Assembly: GCF_030445035.2 (NCBI RefSeq)
Contig: NC_080696.1
Span: forward strand, 27,727,661-27,791,660
Source of the DNA: Dasypus novemcinctus
Taxonomy: Eukaryota > Chordata > Mammalia > Cingulata > Dasypodidae
Length of the DNA stretch: 64,000 bases
Direction: 5' to 3'
The notes below the pieces were generated by a model. That model searched no databases and was not told the DNA's origin. It worked only from the letters and a program-made list of their open reading frames with translations. A program made the translations under genes and the position numbers. Shown here piece after piece: positions 11,865 through 25,320 of this stretch. Positions within the stretch are counted from its first letter, which is position 1. Each line of letters starts with the position of its first letter.

Positions 11865-12959
11865 TGAATCCAACAGTGTATATAAAGAATTACACATCAT
11901 GATCAAGTGGGATTTACTCTAGGTATGGAAGGTTGTTTTAACTTTTCAAAAAAACAACTAATGTCAACTATCATATCAAGAGAATAGAAGAAAGAAAAAT
12001 AATATACTCATGGCAATAGATTTTAAAAATGACAAAATCTAACACTCTTACATGATAAAAGCTCTTGGCAGATTAGGAAAAGAGGGGGACTTCCTCAACT
12101 TGATAGAGAACATACACAAAAAATTACAACTTAATAACAAGAAACTAGGTGATTTCCCCTAAGATTCAGTAAAAGAAAAGGATGTCTCTTTTCACAACTT
12201 CTATTCAAAATCATGGGGAAATCCTGGGTAATACAAAAAGACAAAAAAAAAAAAAAGAAGTATTAAGGTGTACAGACAAGTAAGGAATAAAATTGATGTC
12301 TTTTTTCCCCCATAGATGATAAAATTGCCTATGTAGAAATGCTAAAGAATTGACAAAAATCTCCTTGAATTAGTAAGTGATTATAGAAAGGATAGAGGAA
12401 ATAAAGTCATTATGCAAAAGTCAATTACTTTCTATATACCAACAATGAACAATAGGCACTTGAAATTAAGACATAACACTATTACATTCGTTTAAAAATG
12501 GTGCTTAGAAATTTAACAAAATATGTACAAGAGCTGCATGAACAAATTATAAAATTCTTATAAAAGAAATCAAGGAACATCTAAATAAATGGAGAGGTAT
12601 ATTCCATACTGATGAATAAGAACCCAGTATTGTTAACATGTCAGTTCTATCCAATTTGATACATGGAATTCAGTGCAACTCAAATCAAGATCCCAGCAAG
12701 TTAATTTGTGGATACAGAAAAAATTCATTGTAAAGTCTAGGTAAAAAGACAAAACAATCAGAATAGGCATCAAAATACAGAGAAAAATAATGGGGGCCTG
12801 TTACTACTCAATATCAAGACATATTGCAACACTACATTGAGCAAAGGCAACAAGGAATTTGTGTAAAATAGGCAAATAGTTCAATGTAACAGAATAGAGA
12901 AAACAGAAATAGATCCACACAGACATAGTTAATGATCTTTGACAAAGGAGCAAAGTCAA

Positions 12960-13313
12960 GGAAGCAGATGTAGCTCAAGCATTTAGGAGCTTGCCCACCA
13001 CATGGGAGGTCCCGGGTTCAGTTCCTGGTGCCTCCTAGAGAAGATGAGCAAGACAGCTGATGCAGCAAGATGATGCAAGAAGGAAACATAAAGAGGAAGC
13101 ACAATGAGAGAAACAACAAAGCAAGGGACAGAGGTGGTTCAAACAATTGAATGTCTCTCTTCCACATGGGAGGACCTAGGTTCAGTTCCCTGTGTCTTCT
13201 AAAGAGAAGACAAGCAGACACAGAGAGTGCATAATGAATGGACACAGAGAGCAGACAGCAAGTGCAAACAATGGGGGGAGATGGTAAATAAATAAAAAAA
13301 ATCTTTAAAAAAA
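12960..13313 (+). mobile_element. dimeric DAS-type tRNA-derived SINE
   Basis: Two tRNA-like units lie head to tail, at about 12960-13124 and 13125-13313. The first has A box 'tagctcaagc' and B box ggttcagttcc (13015-13025); the second has 'ggtggttcaaac' and ggttcagttccc near 13180. The second ends in an AAATAAATAAAA tail. A short possible duplication (aaagtc) flanks it. It interrupts ORF2 of L1 copy D. The dimer form fits armadillo DAS-II as I know it. Confidence 0.85.
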
Positions 13314-13567
13314 GTCTGTTCGATCCAAAAAGGATAGTCCTTTCAACCATGGTGCTGAAACAAAGAAACTTGACAGAGACCTTACTACACCTTTCACAAA
13401 AATCAACTCAGAATGAATCACAGACATCTAAGTACAGCACAAAACTATTAAATTTCCAGAAGATAACACTGGAGAATATCTAGGTGTAACTGGGTTCAGC
13501 AATGGCTTTTAGATACAACCCCATGTATATGTTCCTTGAAAGAAAAAAAAATTAAGTTGGATGTCGT

Positions 13568-14106
13568 TTTAGTCAGTCAAAGGCTATGGATGCAAAATAC
13601 CAGAAATTTGTTGGTTTTTATGCAGGGTATTTATTTGGGGTAGAACCGTACATTTACCAGGTGATAAAGGATATGTTACTTCCCTCACCAAAGTCTTTTG
13701 CCACCTGTTGGAGCAAGGTTGCTACTGACATCTGCCAAGGTTCAGGTTTCCTGGGTTCCTCTTTTCCCAGGGCTTGCTTCTCTCTGGGCTCAGGTTTCCT
13801 TTCTTGCTGGGACTTGTATCTTTTTCCTCATAACCCAGCTCCTCTATGTGCTTACTTTCCAGTGCTCCAGCTCAAGAAGTCCAACCTCCCTTCTCTGTGG
13901 TGCGAATTCACTGGAAGTTCCCACCCACCAGGGGGGTGGGGATGTAATGTCTTACTGATGTGACCCAATCAAAGCCTTAATCATCATTTAATGAAATAAA
14001 AATAGAACCTCTGAATCCAATATAATCTAATATACCCAGAGAAAAAGATCAGTTTACAAACATAAAGCGATATTTCTTTTTGGAATTCATCAATAATATC
14101 AAACTA
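13568..14106 (+). repeat. unclassified interspersed repeat inserted in L1 copy D
   Basis: L1 ORF2 sequence ('aaattaagttgga') stops near 13562 and resumes at about 14106 ('cttcattaaaaattaaag'), so roughly 540 bp have been inserted. The insert begins 'ttttagtcagtcaaaggcta' and ends 'aataatatcaaactactaca'. It contains no poly-A tail and no clear terminal inverted repeat. An 8 bp duplication is possible but poor (gatgtcgt/gacttcat). I recall similar sequence being common in armadillo and sloth DNA. A non-autonomous DNA transposon or an LTR are both possible. Confidence 0.55.
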
Positions 14107-15300
14107 CTACAGACTTCATTAAAAATTAAAGTTTCCACTTGGCAAAGGACAATGTTATGAGAATGAAAAAAAGGTCATGGGCTGAGGTAAAATATTTATG
14201 AAACACTTATCTGACAATTAATTTGAATAAAATATACAAAGAACTCTAAAAACTAAATAATAAGAAAATAACCCCATTACAAAATGGAAAAAGATTTGAA
14301 CAGAAACTTCACAAAAGAAGACATGCAGATGGCAAAATAATCATAGAAAAAGAAGCTCAACATGAAATATCATTAGGAAATTGCAAATTAAAACAACAAT
14401 CAGATGCCACTATATGCCTAACAGAAGGGCTAAAATCCCAAATACCAACACCACTCAATGCTGATAAGGGTGTGGGAGCAACAGGAACTCTCATTCATCA
14501 CTGGTGTGAATGGAATATAGTACAGTCACTTTGGAATACAGTCTGGCAGTTTCTTATAAGGCTAAAGATAACTTACCATATAATCCAGCAATCACATTCC
14601 TAGGCATTTGCCCAAAGAAATTAAAAACTTAAATCCAAAAAGAAACCTACACACAAATGTTTATAGAAAATAAACATTTTTTCATAATTGACAAAAATTT
14701 AAAGAAACTAAGATGCCCTTCAATAGATGAATGAGAAAACAAACCGTGGCATGTGTACACAATGGAATATTATTTAGCAATTAAAAGAAAGGAGCTATAA
14801 AGTTGTACAAAAATTAGAGAACCTTAAATACCTACTGCCAAGAGAAATAAGCCAGTATAAAAAAACTACATACTGTATGATTTCAAGTATGTGGCATTGT
14901 GGGAATGGCAAGCTATAGAACATTAGAAAGGTCAGTTTTGCTGTGGTTTCAGGGTAGGTAGTAAAGGAGGGATGCATAGGTGGAGCAAGGGCATTTTTAG
15001 AGCAGTAAAATTATTCTGTATGATACTGTTGAGTTATATTTATGACATTATGCATTTATCAAAACCCATAGAACTATACAACATGAAGAGTGAACAGCAA
15101 TGTAAATTATAGATTTTAGTTACTAATATTGTGTCAATATTGGTTCACTAATGGTAACAACTGCACCACATATTGCAAGAGGTAAATAATAAGGTAAGGT
15201 ATGTGTATATCTGGGTATATGGAAACTGTCCATATTTTCTGTGCAATTGTTCTGTAAACCTAAAAGTGCTACAAAATAAAATTTATTATTAAAAAATAAA

Positions 15301-16075
15301 ATACAACTAAATACCTATTGGAACACCAAAATTTTTTTAAAAGTCATATGCATAAACAATAACCATGACAATAAAAAGTGTAGTGCAACTAGAATTTTTA
15401 AACATTGCTGGTGTAAATGGTAGATGATAGAGTCCCTTTGATTACAATTTGGTCATTTATTTTATTTTTTTAAATTTATTTCTCTCCCCTTTCCCACCCC
15501 CAGTTGTCTGCTCTCTGTGTCCATTCACTGTGTGTTCTTCTGTGACCACTTCTATCCTTATCAGTGGCACTGGGAATCTGTGTTTCTTTTTGTTGCCTCA
15601 TCTTGTTGTGTCAGCTCTCCATGTGTGTGGCACCACTCTTGGGCAGGCTGCACTTTCTTTCGCACTGGGCGGCTCTCCTTATGGGGTGCAATCCTTGCAC
15701 GTGGGGCTTCCCTATGCAGGGGACACCCCTGCGTGGCATGGCACTCCTTGCACGCATCAGCACTGCACATGGGCCAGCTTCACACTGGTCAAGGAGTCCC
15801 GGGGTTTGAACTGAGGACCTCCCATGTGGTAGATGGATGCCCTATCCATTGGGCCAAGTCCACTTCCCTGGTAATTTACTTTAAAGTTACACAAACATTT
15901 GCCATAGTACCCAAACTCCACATTCTAGGTATTACTCAAGTGAAACGTAAACATTTGTGCATGCAAAAATCTTTGTGCACAATTATATAGGCACTGCATT
16001 CATCATCACTTAAATTGGGAGCAAACATTTACTCTCTTAAATGGGGAATGGATAAATAAACTGAAATACATGCAT
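15301..16075 (+). mobile_element. old L1 ORF2 3' fragment, split by a SINE
   Basis: Decayed ORF2 3' text ('ctaggtattactcaagtgaa', 'aatggggaatggataaataa') corresponds to the usual L1 'tatttacccaagtgaaatg'-like and 'gatgaatggataaacaaa'-like blocks. A minus-strand SINE splits it at 15465-15868. It is more diverged than copy D, which ends just before it. Confidence 0.6.
15465..15868 (-). mobile_element. DAS-type SINE, minus strand
   Basis: Antisense SINE with T-rich start ('tttttttaaatttatttctc') and antisense head 'gggccaagtccacttccc' at the right end. Flanks are an imperfect duplication: tggtcatttatttta (15450-15464) and tggtaatttacttta (15869-15883). Open frames inside are SINE shadows, not genes. 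Confidence 0.9.
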
Positions 16076-16989
16076 CGGAATCTGAGTTATGTTCTGTCTT
16101 CAAAACTCTGACTCAATTTCTCAATTCAGTTAAAGATTTAAATATATATATATTATCACCTCACTTCTAGTTTTAACCAAATAAATTTTATAGGTACTCT
16201 TGCTTTCCATGACTCTCTATTTTATAACATAAAATAAATCAGTAGATTTTTAGATAATTTCTTGGCTTGACTATCATGGGACTTTCCTTCAATAGAAGAA
16301 TAGGTGGCAAAAGCTAAGAAATGGAAGAAACAGGATCATTAAATAAAAATACATTAATACTAATATCATCAAATGAGCCAAAAATACTCCAAATATAGTG
16401 ATAAACTTTGACTTAAAAGCGATACATATGACACCATACAGTGGGAGAAATCCTGTCCATGAGAATAAGGCAACTTGACTGAAGAATTAAAAACTGTATA
16501 AGGTCTCATGTGCAACATTCCAAGCTATTCTTTTGTTTTGGTCCACAGGTTTTTACTCATGGGGTTATGACTACATATAGGTTGGTGAAAGTATTTCTTT
16601 TGTAGATTGTAAAAGGGAGAGTGGGAAAGAGAACCACTCTCCTCAACTTCAGGTGCATTTTCTGGCAGATTTGTTTTAGGAACACATTATGTGATAGTTG
16701 AAAATATGATAACTGCTTTACATTAAACTACTTTTTGTTCATGTACACCTTGAAAAAACTTTGAGTACATACAGGGCTACACAAAGTTTGAACACCATGG
16801 CCTAGACTGACATTATAAAGAAGAAAACATCTAGAACATTTTCTCGAGGTGGACACATTTAATGACTGCCATTATGAGAGATTCATTAAAGAAAATGCAA
16901 ATCTAGCACTGTCTCCAGGTCTTTTCTCTTCAGCATAAGTCATATAGCAACATGATGCTATGAATTTAACTTTGGCCTGTTTTATCTGT

Positions 16990-17200
16990 TTGTGCTTCAG
17001 TCAACTCTTTTGATAAGTGGACATAAAACAAAAATGATCTCTTGTTCAGTTATTATGATAATTAAATTAGTTAAAACTTGTATAATATTTTGGACCTGTT
17101 GGTGAGTTTTTAAGAAGATAAAATGAATGAAGATTTGTCTAATACTTAGGACAATTTCAAGTATAAAAAAAGTACTCAATAGGTGTAATACAGTTTTTTG
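16990..17200 (+). repeat. MIR-like SINE fossil, interrupted, weak
   Basis: The order 'tgtgcttcagtcaactctt', 'gttattatgataattaaatt', 'agtactcaataggtg' follows the second half of MIR, with a short insertion around 17095-17150. Memory-based identification. Confidence 0.4.
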
Positions 17201-18759
17201 CCTAGGAGATATTTCACCTTTCTGATGTGGCTTTTAACTGTATGTCCTACAGAAATACAGGAAATTTAGTAATACTATGAGAAAGGGAAAGTTCATAAGA
17301 AATATTCATGTAATTTCAGCATGATAATATGAGATGTACATACAATAATATCATGTAGAATTAAATAAGGTACCAAGAAATTTGGAAGGAGACATTTAGC
17401 TTCAAATAGTTCTTCAACAAATTAGGGTATTTTTATAATTCCTCATATATTATATGCCAGAGAGATTAATTATTATTTTTATATACTATTTATAGAATTA
17501 CTTATATTTTTATTTTTATTTTTTTTTAATTTTGGCATTTCATAGGGATGAATAAATATTTGGGGGTACTTAAGTAGTCCATATCTCAAGAGCTTAAATT
17601 ACGGCATGAAGTATTAACTTTATTCTGTACACATCCTGACATCTTCAGGACCAGGGAGAAAACGTCTGTTGATTAGGTTTGTTATCTATTACTAGACTTA
17701 GGTTACATGAAAATGGAAATGAATATACATTCTGAGCAAAAAGTTATTTTAGAAAAAGTATACCCAATTCAGATATCCTCTATTAGAGTATATTTAAAAG
17801 AATCCATGTTACTGGATAATTATGGCTTGGGATACTCCTGTCATTTAGTAATAAGAGACAGTAGATGGGAGATTGAATCAATTTCTTCTGTAATCCCAAA
17901 TATATTAGTACATCTTTATTACTTTCCACCGTTACTTCCTTCTTCCACACTAGTATTCTTCATGCAATCTAGTAAAATGACTGTAGAGATGCTCCTTTAA
18001 TGTTACTCTAATTCTGATGGCTGAATTAATGTACTTATTAGCTACTTATGGGGAGTCATGCACGTGACCTATCTGCTCAACAAAGGAAAAGTATGCTTTT
18101 GTCATTTCTATTGAATTTAACATAGTCTAATCTCCTCATATCAGCCTAGAAAATTGGGAAGAAAATTTCCAAGTTTATTTTCTTTTCAGCTCTGGGGCAG
18201 GAAAATAACTCATTTTATGTCAGATTGAGAAAAAAAAATTGATAACAGGATGACAATCTATTCATCTTTTTAAATTTAGTCCAAGATATGGGAACAGTTT
18301 CAGGCTGGATATGTTTCTAGTTCAGATCCTCTTCATTGATTTCCACTGCACATCTGTATATGAAGTCAGGTATGAAAACTTTCTGCAATTAAGAGGGAGG
18401 ATAGAGAGTAAAATCCCTCAAATTTTTCAAAATATACCTTTTCTTTTAAAGTCTGAGAGCAACTCTCACACAAAATACACAACATTCCCATATCCTATTC
18501 TTTGATATAACTTGAGAAAATTTTCACTCTTTCATTTTATGTAGGTAAAATATTTATCAGTACAGGTCATAGCCAAATAAAAGGGATAGCATATAATATA
18601 TCGTTCTCTATTCAGACATAGACAAATGCATGTGCATCAACATCTCCATCTCCATCTGTATATCATGTCTTCTGTTAGATATCGTGTTTTTAATTAACCA
18701 TCTTCAAAAGCAATTTTAATTAGCATAATTTTCCATCAAAGACATGAGAAACCGTAGCT

Positions 18760-19140
18760 TAACAATTCTCTCTTTCTGTCCTTTTAGGCTTTTCCTTTTA
18801 TGTATTTCATAAATAATGCTGCAATGGCACATTAAGCATGTTTTTATTATAATTTTGTCACTATATTCAAATCATTCTTGTGTTAAATTATATAATTGCT
18901 CCTCAAAAAGTATCATTTAGCCTTCATTGTTTTACAGCTCAAGGCTTTGAACATACTTTGACTAACTGCTTCCCAGTTAAATATATACCAGAACTTCCTT
19001 TTTTCTGAATCATTGTTGCCTTGACCAATATAGTTAGTAAAATCACTTTTTAAAATTTGATAAGCAAAAGTGATTATCTTTTAGTGTATATTTAAGTATC
19101 TTTTTATTCTCATTTTCATTCATACTAATTCATAGATTCT
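18760..19140 (-). mobile_element. old L1 ORF2 fragment, antisense, weak
   Basis: 'ttcataaataatgctgcaat' and 'attgctcctcaaaaagtatc' followed by 'gataagcaaaagtgattatc' match the antisense layout of the L1 ORF2 3' region (compare 41935-42240). Highly diverged. Confidence 0.45.
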
Positions 19141-19643
19141 TCATCTTTACAAATTTCAAAAAAGATCTCACACTCCCCAACAATAAAATTGTAGAAAACC
19201 AATTCTGATCTAAATTAATGGTACTGATAGATTGAACTAAAATATTATATATTATAAAGTATCACAATAGACATAATCCTGATTTGGACAGATATTATTA
19301 AGATTTTCAAGGATCAGGTGTTAATTTCCATGTTGCCATACATCGTAACATTGAATCTGTGTAAAAATCCACCAATCAATCTAACTTAACAGAACATATC
19401 AATCTATGTGGTAGATAAGGGTTGGGTATCATTTAAGTTTTCTCCCAACTTAAATTATATTTGTCCAGTGTCCTCTGATGAGGATTTTGGCATTTTATAT
19501 TTGTTTTTTTTTCTTACACATCATAAAATATGATATAAATATTCTATGTCTCTGAAATATATTTTTTAAAAAGCTACTATTTTAACTTCTTAAGACACAG
19601 AAAATATTTCGTTTGTTTTACCAAATGTGCAATGTAGTGACAA

Positions 19644-20562
19644 ATGGAAAAGAGAAACTGCAGCACTGTGTCAGAGTTCATGCTTGTGGGATTGTCAGAC
19701 CTCCCTGAGTCCTCTTCCTGGTCTTCCTTCTCATCTATGGAGCTACAGTGATCGACAACCTGGGCATGATCACAATGATACAGGCCAGCTCTCAGCTGCA
19801 CTCCCCTATATACTTTCTCCTGAGCCAGCTGTCCTTTGTGGATTTCTGCTACTCCACCGTTACTGTGCCTAAAATGGTGGCCAACATTTTAAGCAGGGAC
19901 AAAACCATATCCTTTCTGGTTCGCATTGTAAAATTCTATTAATTTGGTACTTAGGCAATCACTGAGGTCATCCTGCTGGCTGTAATGGCCTATGACTGCT
20001 TTGTGGCCATCTGTTACCCACTACTGTACATGGTGATCATGTCCCAGAAGCTCTGTATGGGACTGGTTTTGGCTTGGTACATCTATGGAGGAGTGTGTTC
20101 TCTGATACATGGGTGTTTAGTTCTTGAGATGCCATCCTATAGATCAAATATGATGAATCACTTCTGCCATTTACCCCCTCTCTTTTCTCTTGCCTGCTCT
20201 GGTGTTTCTATGAATAAACCGGTGGTGTTCATTGTGGCCACATTCAATGAGATCATCCCATAGCGATAATCCTCACCTGCAATCTGTTTATTCTTATCAC
20301 CATCCTGAAAATGTACTCTGTAGAAAGAAGGCACAAAGCCTTTTCACCTGTGCCTCCCACCTCACAACCATCATTGTCTTTCAAGGGACAATCTTTTTAC
20401 TTTATTGCAGGCCCAGTTCTGACTACAGTCTGGAAACTGATAAAGAACCCTTTGATCTGCAGCCTAGGGAACAAGAACGTGAAAGCAGCACTCGGAAAAC
20501 AGTGGGATTCAAATTACTCTTTGAGGAGCCAATTCCTTAGTTGCTCTCAGGGTTTCAAATGA
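19644..20562 (+). pseudogene. olfactory receptor pseudogene (class II)
   Basis: An intact OR is a seven-transmembrane G-protein-coupled receptor of about 310 residues in olfactory neuron cilia, coded by one exon. The ATG at 19644 begins MEKRNCSTVSEFMLVGLSDL, with an N-glycosylation site (NCS). A frameshift follows LPES. The next frame carries the TM1-TM2 region (GATVIDNLGMIT, SQLSFVDFCYSTVTVPKM). A further frameshift and a TAG precede the TM3 motif MAYDCFVAIC, in which the usual Arg of MAYDR is Cys. TM4-TM5 remain at 19985-20263. The PPLFSLACS block and the C-terminal [13 protein letters not shown] (Pro-Leu-Ile-Cys/Tyr motif) are in other frames. At least three frame breaks and two stops make it non-functional. 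Subfamily not assigned; wording fits family 5/8/9-like receptors. Confidence 0.9.
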
Positions 20563-23500
20563 AAGCTTTAAAGAGGAGCTTGTGTTTGGGTGGATGAGGA
20601 TGAAGTGCTAAAGTGGGATGACTTTGGAGAACTTGGTTCTATGCATCCTTCTTTAATGTCTACTTGCTATGAACCTTATTTTAAAATACCCGGTATTGGA
20701 TAGAGCATAATTCAAATGCACTTGCCACCTTTACCGCTCTTCTCCAATCTTCAAGTATTTTGAGTGGGGTGTGTGCGATATTTTTTAAATCTTACCTTTT
20801 GTGGTCTAGGCAAAACTAATTTTAACAAAGTACAACTCAGGAGACATGTCTTTACAACAGTCTTAATATATGTGACCCTTATTATTGAATTGGCTTCATT
20901 TTTCTTCCAGGAAATAAATATACACTTATTTCATATTACTTGAATTTTCTTGAAAATTATGGACTGCATTTCCCATGGTTTTATTTTTATTTGTGGGTAT
21001 CATTTTATAGTCATATTTTGATTGTTATCTTTTTTTATTTAATGCCTTTTCCACTGCATAGTTTATAATAGTAAATTTTAGAAATTTCTCTTATCTAAAA
21101 TAGAGATAATATTCTAAGTATCATAGAGGTAGCATGAATATTAGATGAATATTGTATGTTAAATTATTAATGTTACATATGGAATCTGCAATTAATTAAT
21201 TATCTGATATTGTTACTACTGCTTTTAACTTTTCTTTTCACTTTGTATTGCACTTTAATTATTCAATACCTGAATAAATCATATATTTGGCGTATCCAGA
21301 ATCTACATTGCTCTTGTCATTAAGGTCACAGTATTTCTTTAGTGTGACTAACTATCTGCCTCTTTATCATTCTGAGAGATATGGGTATAAAGAGTATAGA
21401 GACTCATTATTATGCTCCTAGATAAAAGGCAGTCTGTTAGATCCAGCTTCACACAGAGCTTAAAAATATCAAGTTTCTCCTCAGTCCCAATGTCACTTCA
21501 CAGGTAAGGTCTCCACTTTTCTGAGAATAATGAACCACACTGAGTGCTCATCAAAGAAAGAATGTATCTGTTACTTTTTGTATTTCCTTAATCAGTTTAT
21601 CACATATATCATATATCATTCGCAATCACCCCATTAATTACAAACTATAACAACTTTGTGCACAAACTTACTTTAAGGGACAATATGCATTCCCAACTTT
21701 CTTGTGAATAGAATCTCGGTTTCCCTAGGGGAACCTACACTTCACCCATTCCCAATAGGAATCTGTCTCTGTAAAGACTCTGGGTTTTGGCAAGTATCAA
21801 CTGCTGTCACAAGAATCACAGTGATTGCTTTCTGGCTCACTCTCCATTGAGCTAGTGAGCCAAATGTGGATTTTTCTTAAAATATTGATAAAGAAGAGCT
21901 TCTTTCTGCCAAGGCTAATTCTCTAGGTGGATTTAAGCAAAAGTGGTTTTGGTTCTCTTTGTGAAGAAAAGGAGAGAGTCTGATTGGGAATTAAGTCATC
22001 AAAGAAGAAACAATATTGAGAACTGTAGAAAGATATGTACTTGATGACATATATTTTTGTACAACTGGATTCTCTGTTAACAGATCTATATTCAGATTTT
22101 AAAGTTATATCAGCATTAAATTCCTATTTTATTTTTGTTCAGGTCATTTAAAAGAGTTTGGTATCTGAATTTTCTTTTCAGACTTCTAACTTTTCAGTAC
22201 CTATTACATTTGGTTAGATGCCAAAGCAAATGTTTCTTACTGTTTCATAAAATAGTTGACTCCTCCTTTGTTTCTGTTAATTTTTAGGAATGCCTTCATG
22301 ATTTTCATACATATGAGGTCTACATTTCTATTACATTTTACTCATAATCGCTTCTTAAACCTACATAGTTTTCATTTTTTATTTTCAGAATAAAATATCT
22401 TTGCTTTGCTGAAAAAAAAAGACTTTGGCACCAAAAGATGACTGATAAACTCTATTACCTTATCATAGAATAAAAAGTTCACTTCCCATGAAAAGGAAAG
22501 CAAGTCCCCTTTAGTCTGAAACAAATGCATCTTTGCAGCTAGATATGTATTCATTAGGCAACATTTTATCTCTAAGTCTCTTCTTCACATCTCCAAGCAT
22601 GACCCAAAGTTTGCTATCTCCATGTAATTATTTTTTTCTCTCTCTTCTCTTACTCACTATTCCATACTTGACAAAATCATTAATTCCCAGGTTATATCAT
22701 CTGACTTTTCTATTTGTACTTAGGACAGCAATGCATACACATATTGGTTGAATGAACACTTCCTGACCTGTGCTGGCCTTGGATTACCAGAAATCAATTT
22801 AAACACAGATAATTCATATCATGGAATACATCAGAGTCATTAGCTTCCTTTGTTCTCTTTAGACATATTGAGTGCCAGAATCTTTTTATCTGTTGATGGC
22901 TAATTAGATAATTTTTTTCTCCCAGTTTATTTCACCATTCCTTCATATAGAATATTCCAATACTTGTATAATCACTTTGAGCTGGTTAAATCAAATTAGA
23001 TAATGAATAGTATAACCTAATTTCCTCTGAAAGCCATGCTGTTCTTTTGAGAATTCACAAGATGTAGGAAAACACATTATATTATCTTGTTTTGTGTTTA
23101 ATCAACTCCTAAGTAGAACTGCTTGCTTACTCATCTTTTCCCTTTGGAATTTGGATATCAGAGTTTAGGCCTTGAAATCTGGTGTGGCATCATGAAGATG
23201 ATCTTAATAGTCTCAAAGCAAAAGATAAATATATATTCATTTTCCTAAGGAACCACAGCCTTCCTATGGGAGGTAAAAATTTCTTCTATGAAAAGAGAAG
23301 TTTTGCCCCAAATGATAATGTTGCAAGGAACTTTTTTTTCACTTTTGTCTCTGTGTTTCAAACTAGAGTTTCCCACTAGAAAATGAACATGAGACTTTAG
23401 ATACTGTAGTAAGAAGGTAGATGAAAGATATTAGCCTGGTAAGTAATCCGACAGAATCATAGAATATTAGCACTGGATTTGTGTTTTAAAGGCTCATCTC

Positions 23501-24624
23501 TTTACTTTCACTTAGTTTACACAGAGAAAATTGATGTTCTGGAAGGAAACAAGCCTGGAACAAGACAAGTCATAAATCCTCAGGATAATTGTAATGAAAA
23601 CACCAAAAACAATCAAACACATTAAAACTATGTTTTCATTAGGTAACTGTCAGCATTAATGGACTTTGGTTAGGAATCTAAGTCTAAACACAATTCTTAT
23701 TAGCTCTTATTCAGAGTTAAAATGATTTAAAAAGCAATGAAGGCTGATTCATTTTTTATATCATGTTATTTATTCTACACAATGATAATACACTGATACC
23801 AACAATTGGCAAGCAACAGGACTGGGGTTGGGGTGGGGGCCTGGCAGTAAGGGAATAACAAAAAATGAGAACTTGCTGCAAGAACATATCATCTTACTGA
23901 ATGCTTTCAGAAACGTCTTTTGCAAGCTGACAATTGCATAGAACATTAATTGGCCCCTCTCTTTTTCCTTCTTAATTTTGTTTCATTTCATTGTTCTATT
24001 TGACTTCTCATATTTCATTTCTTCATCCTTCAAATTTCTTTCTTGAAAGATCATTACAATAATACTCTATATAAATTATCTACTTGATTTCTTCTCAATG
24101 TTCAATTCTATGATAAGAAATAAGGGGTTTTGGTGGAAAACTACCTTCAGCAAAGAATTGGGTATTCTCCACATTCCAGACCCCAAATTTATTTGAATAT
24201 TGGTCCTAAAGATGAGCATCTCTCTTTACTGCCTACTTTTTCAAGGATTGCTCCTCAAGTTACCAAAATAGAGGATGATGCAAGAGAGAAGCACTTCCCT
24301 CATCCTCTACTTTTTGGACACTGAAAATAATTTTATATCTTTCTCTCCTTCACAGCAGTGACCATTGCTCCTCTCTTTGGCCAGTTTAAAGTCTTTAAAT
24401 CCTGTGTTTATAGGCAGGAACACATGGGCTTCCAAACAGATATTTTTTAAGGAAGAAATCATGTATTTCAGGAAAGCAGAAATCCAAAGTGTCAGCTCTG
24501 AGCTCAATAATGCCATCTCTCTCCAATTAAATCTTTTTAACAGAAAACAAAGCATAATCTTGTTATCACAAAATTAAGTAAATGCTAATGTCTAATGAAG
24601 CTCTAACTTGGCTCAGCCATTGAA
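20563..24624. other. AT-rich intergenic DNA, no gene seen
   Basis: About 4 kb of AT-rich sequence without a recognisable gene, RNA or young repeat. Open frames are short and unlike known proteins. Ancient repeats too diverged to recognise by eye may be present. Confidence 0.55.
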
Positions 24625-24850
24625 TATAATAGCAAATATTTATTGAGTGCTTGTTATATTTCAAGCACTCTTCAAAATAATACATATGTATTATTAGCTC
24701 ATTTAATCCTCATCACAATCCTAGTGCTACAATAATACATACTTTAAATATCACAAAATTAAGCAATAGTGTTATTAATAATAAGCCTAGGCATTCTATG
24801 CTTTTAATCACCACATCATAAGTCTCTGTTACTGTGGTGAAAGAATAAAT
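24625..24850 (-). repeat. MIR SINE fossil
   Basis: The sequence 'caaatatttattgagtgctt', 'caagcactcttcaaaataat' and 'tcatttaatcctcatcacaa' matches the antisense 3' half of the MIR consensus as I recall it. MIR is an ancient tRNA-derived SINE shared by mammals. Confidence 0.7.
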
Positions 24851-25320
24851 TTGTCTGTTCTTACCCACATAGCCGAAATGAAAATTTAGCTTAGTTTATA
24901 ACTAATATTTCTGTATCAGATTAGCACATTGAGTTGCCCAGAAATAATGGCACCTACTTAATCTTCTTTTTACATTCTGTTATATATTTCTCAGTTCCAT
25001 ATTCTGTAAAGACAAGGTTTACTGAAGATATTTATTACCCCAATGGCATAGAATTTCTAGTCACAATTTTATAGCAGAGCTATGCAACCCAATGCAATCA
25101 CCAGTCCATATTTAACTAGATCTCACCTAATTTAGCAGTCAGAAAAGAAACAAAGTTAGAAAAATAAACTTGGAATAATATTCCAGAATTCATAAGCATT
25201 TTTGGATAATATTTCATTCTTTGTCCTAAATAATGACTCTTCAAATATAGTGTTTATTTGCTCTAAATTTATAGACACATTTTAATGTTACTTATTCTGT
25301 TTTTATTATAGATCATTGGT

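Larger units (their letters stand above)
11865..15300 (+). mobile_element. LINE-1 copy D, 5'-truncated 3' half (ORF2 to poly-A)
   Basis: From about 11865 the plus strand carries decayed ORF2 reverse transcriptase sequence ('gatcaagtgggatttactct' encodes the DQVGFT motif, equivalent to DQVGF in the full-length copy). ORF2 remains continue to about 14830, followed by a 3' UTR and an A-rich end near 15300 ('aaaataaaatttattattaa'). A dimeric SINE (12960-13313) and an unclassified repeat (13568-14106) interrupt it. Many stops occur, so it is an old copy. Confidence 0.8.
16076..19643. other. AT-rich intergenic DNA, no gene
   Basis: No coding gene is visible. A weak MIR-like patch (16990-17200) and an old L1 fragment (18760-19140) are listed separately. 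An AT repeat (atatatata) lies at 16143-16152. Open frames such as 17707-18000 show no known domain and no codon pattern that would support a gene. Confidence 0.6.

Noticed and set aside
12960-13313. tRNA gene candidates from A and B box sequences
   Set aside because: The tRNA-like heads are followed by SINE bodies with A-rich tails and lack a proper acceptor stem pairing; the same holds for the heads at 3584, 35222 and 63774.
17707-18000. 97 aa open frame as a possible small gene
   Set aside because: No domain, signal or supporting context; chance open frames of this size are expected in 64 kb.
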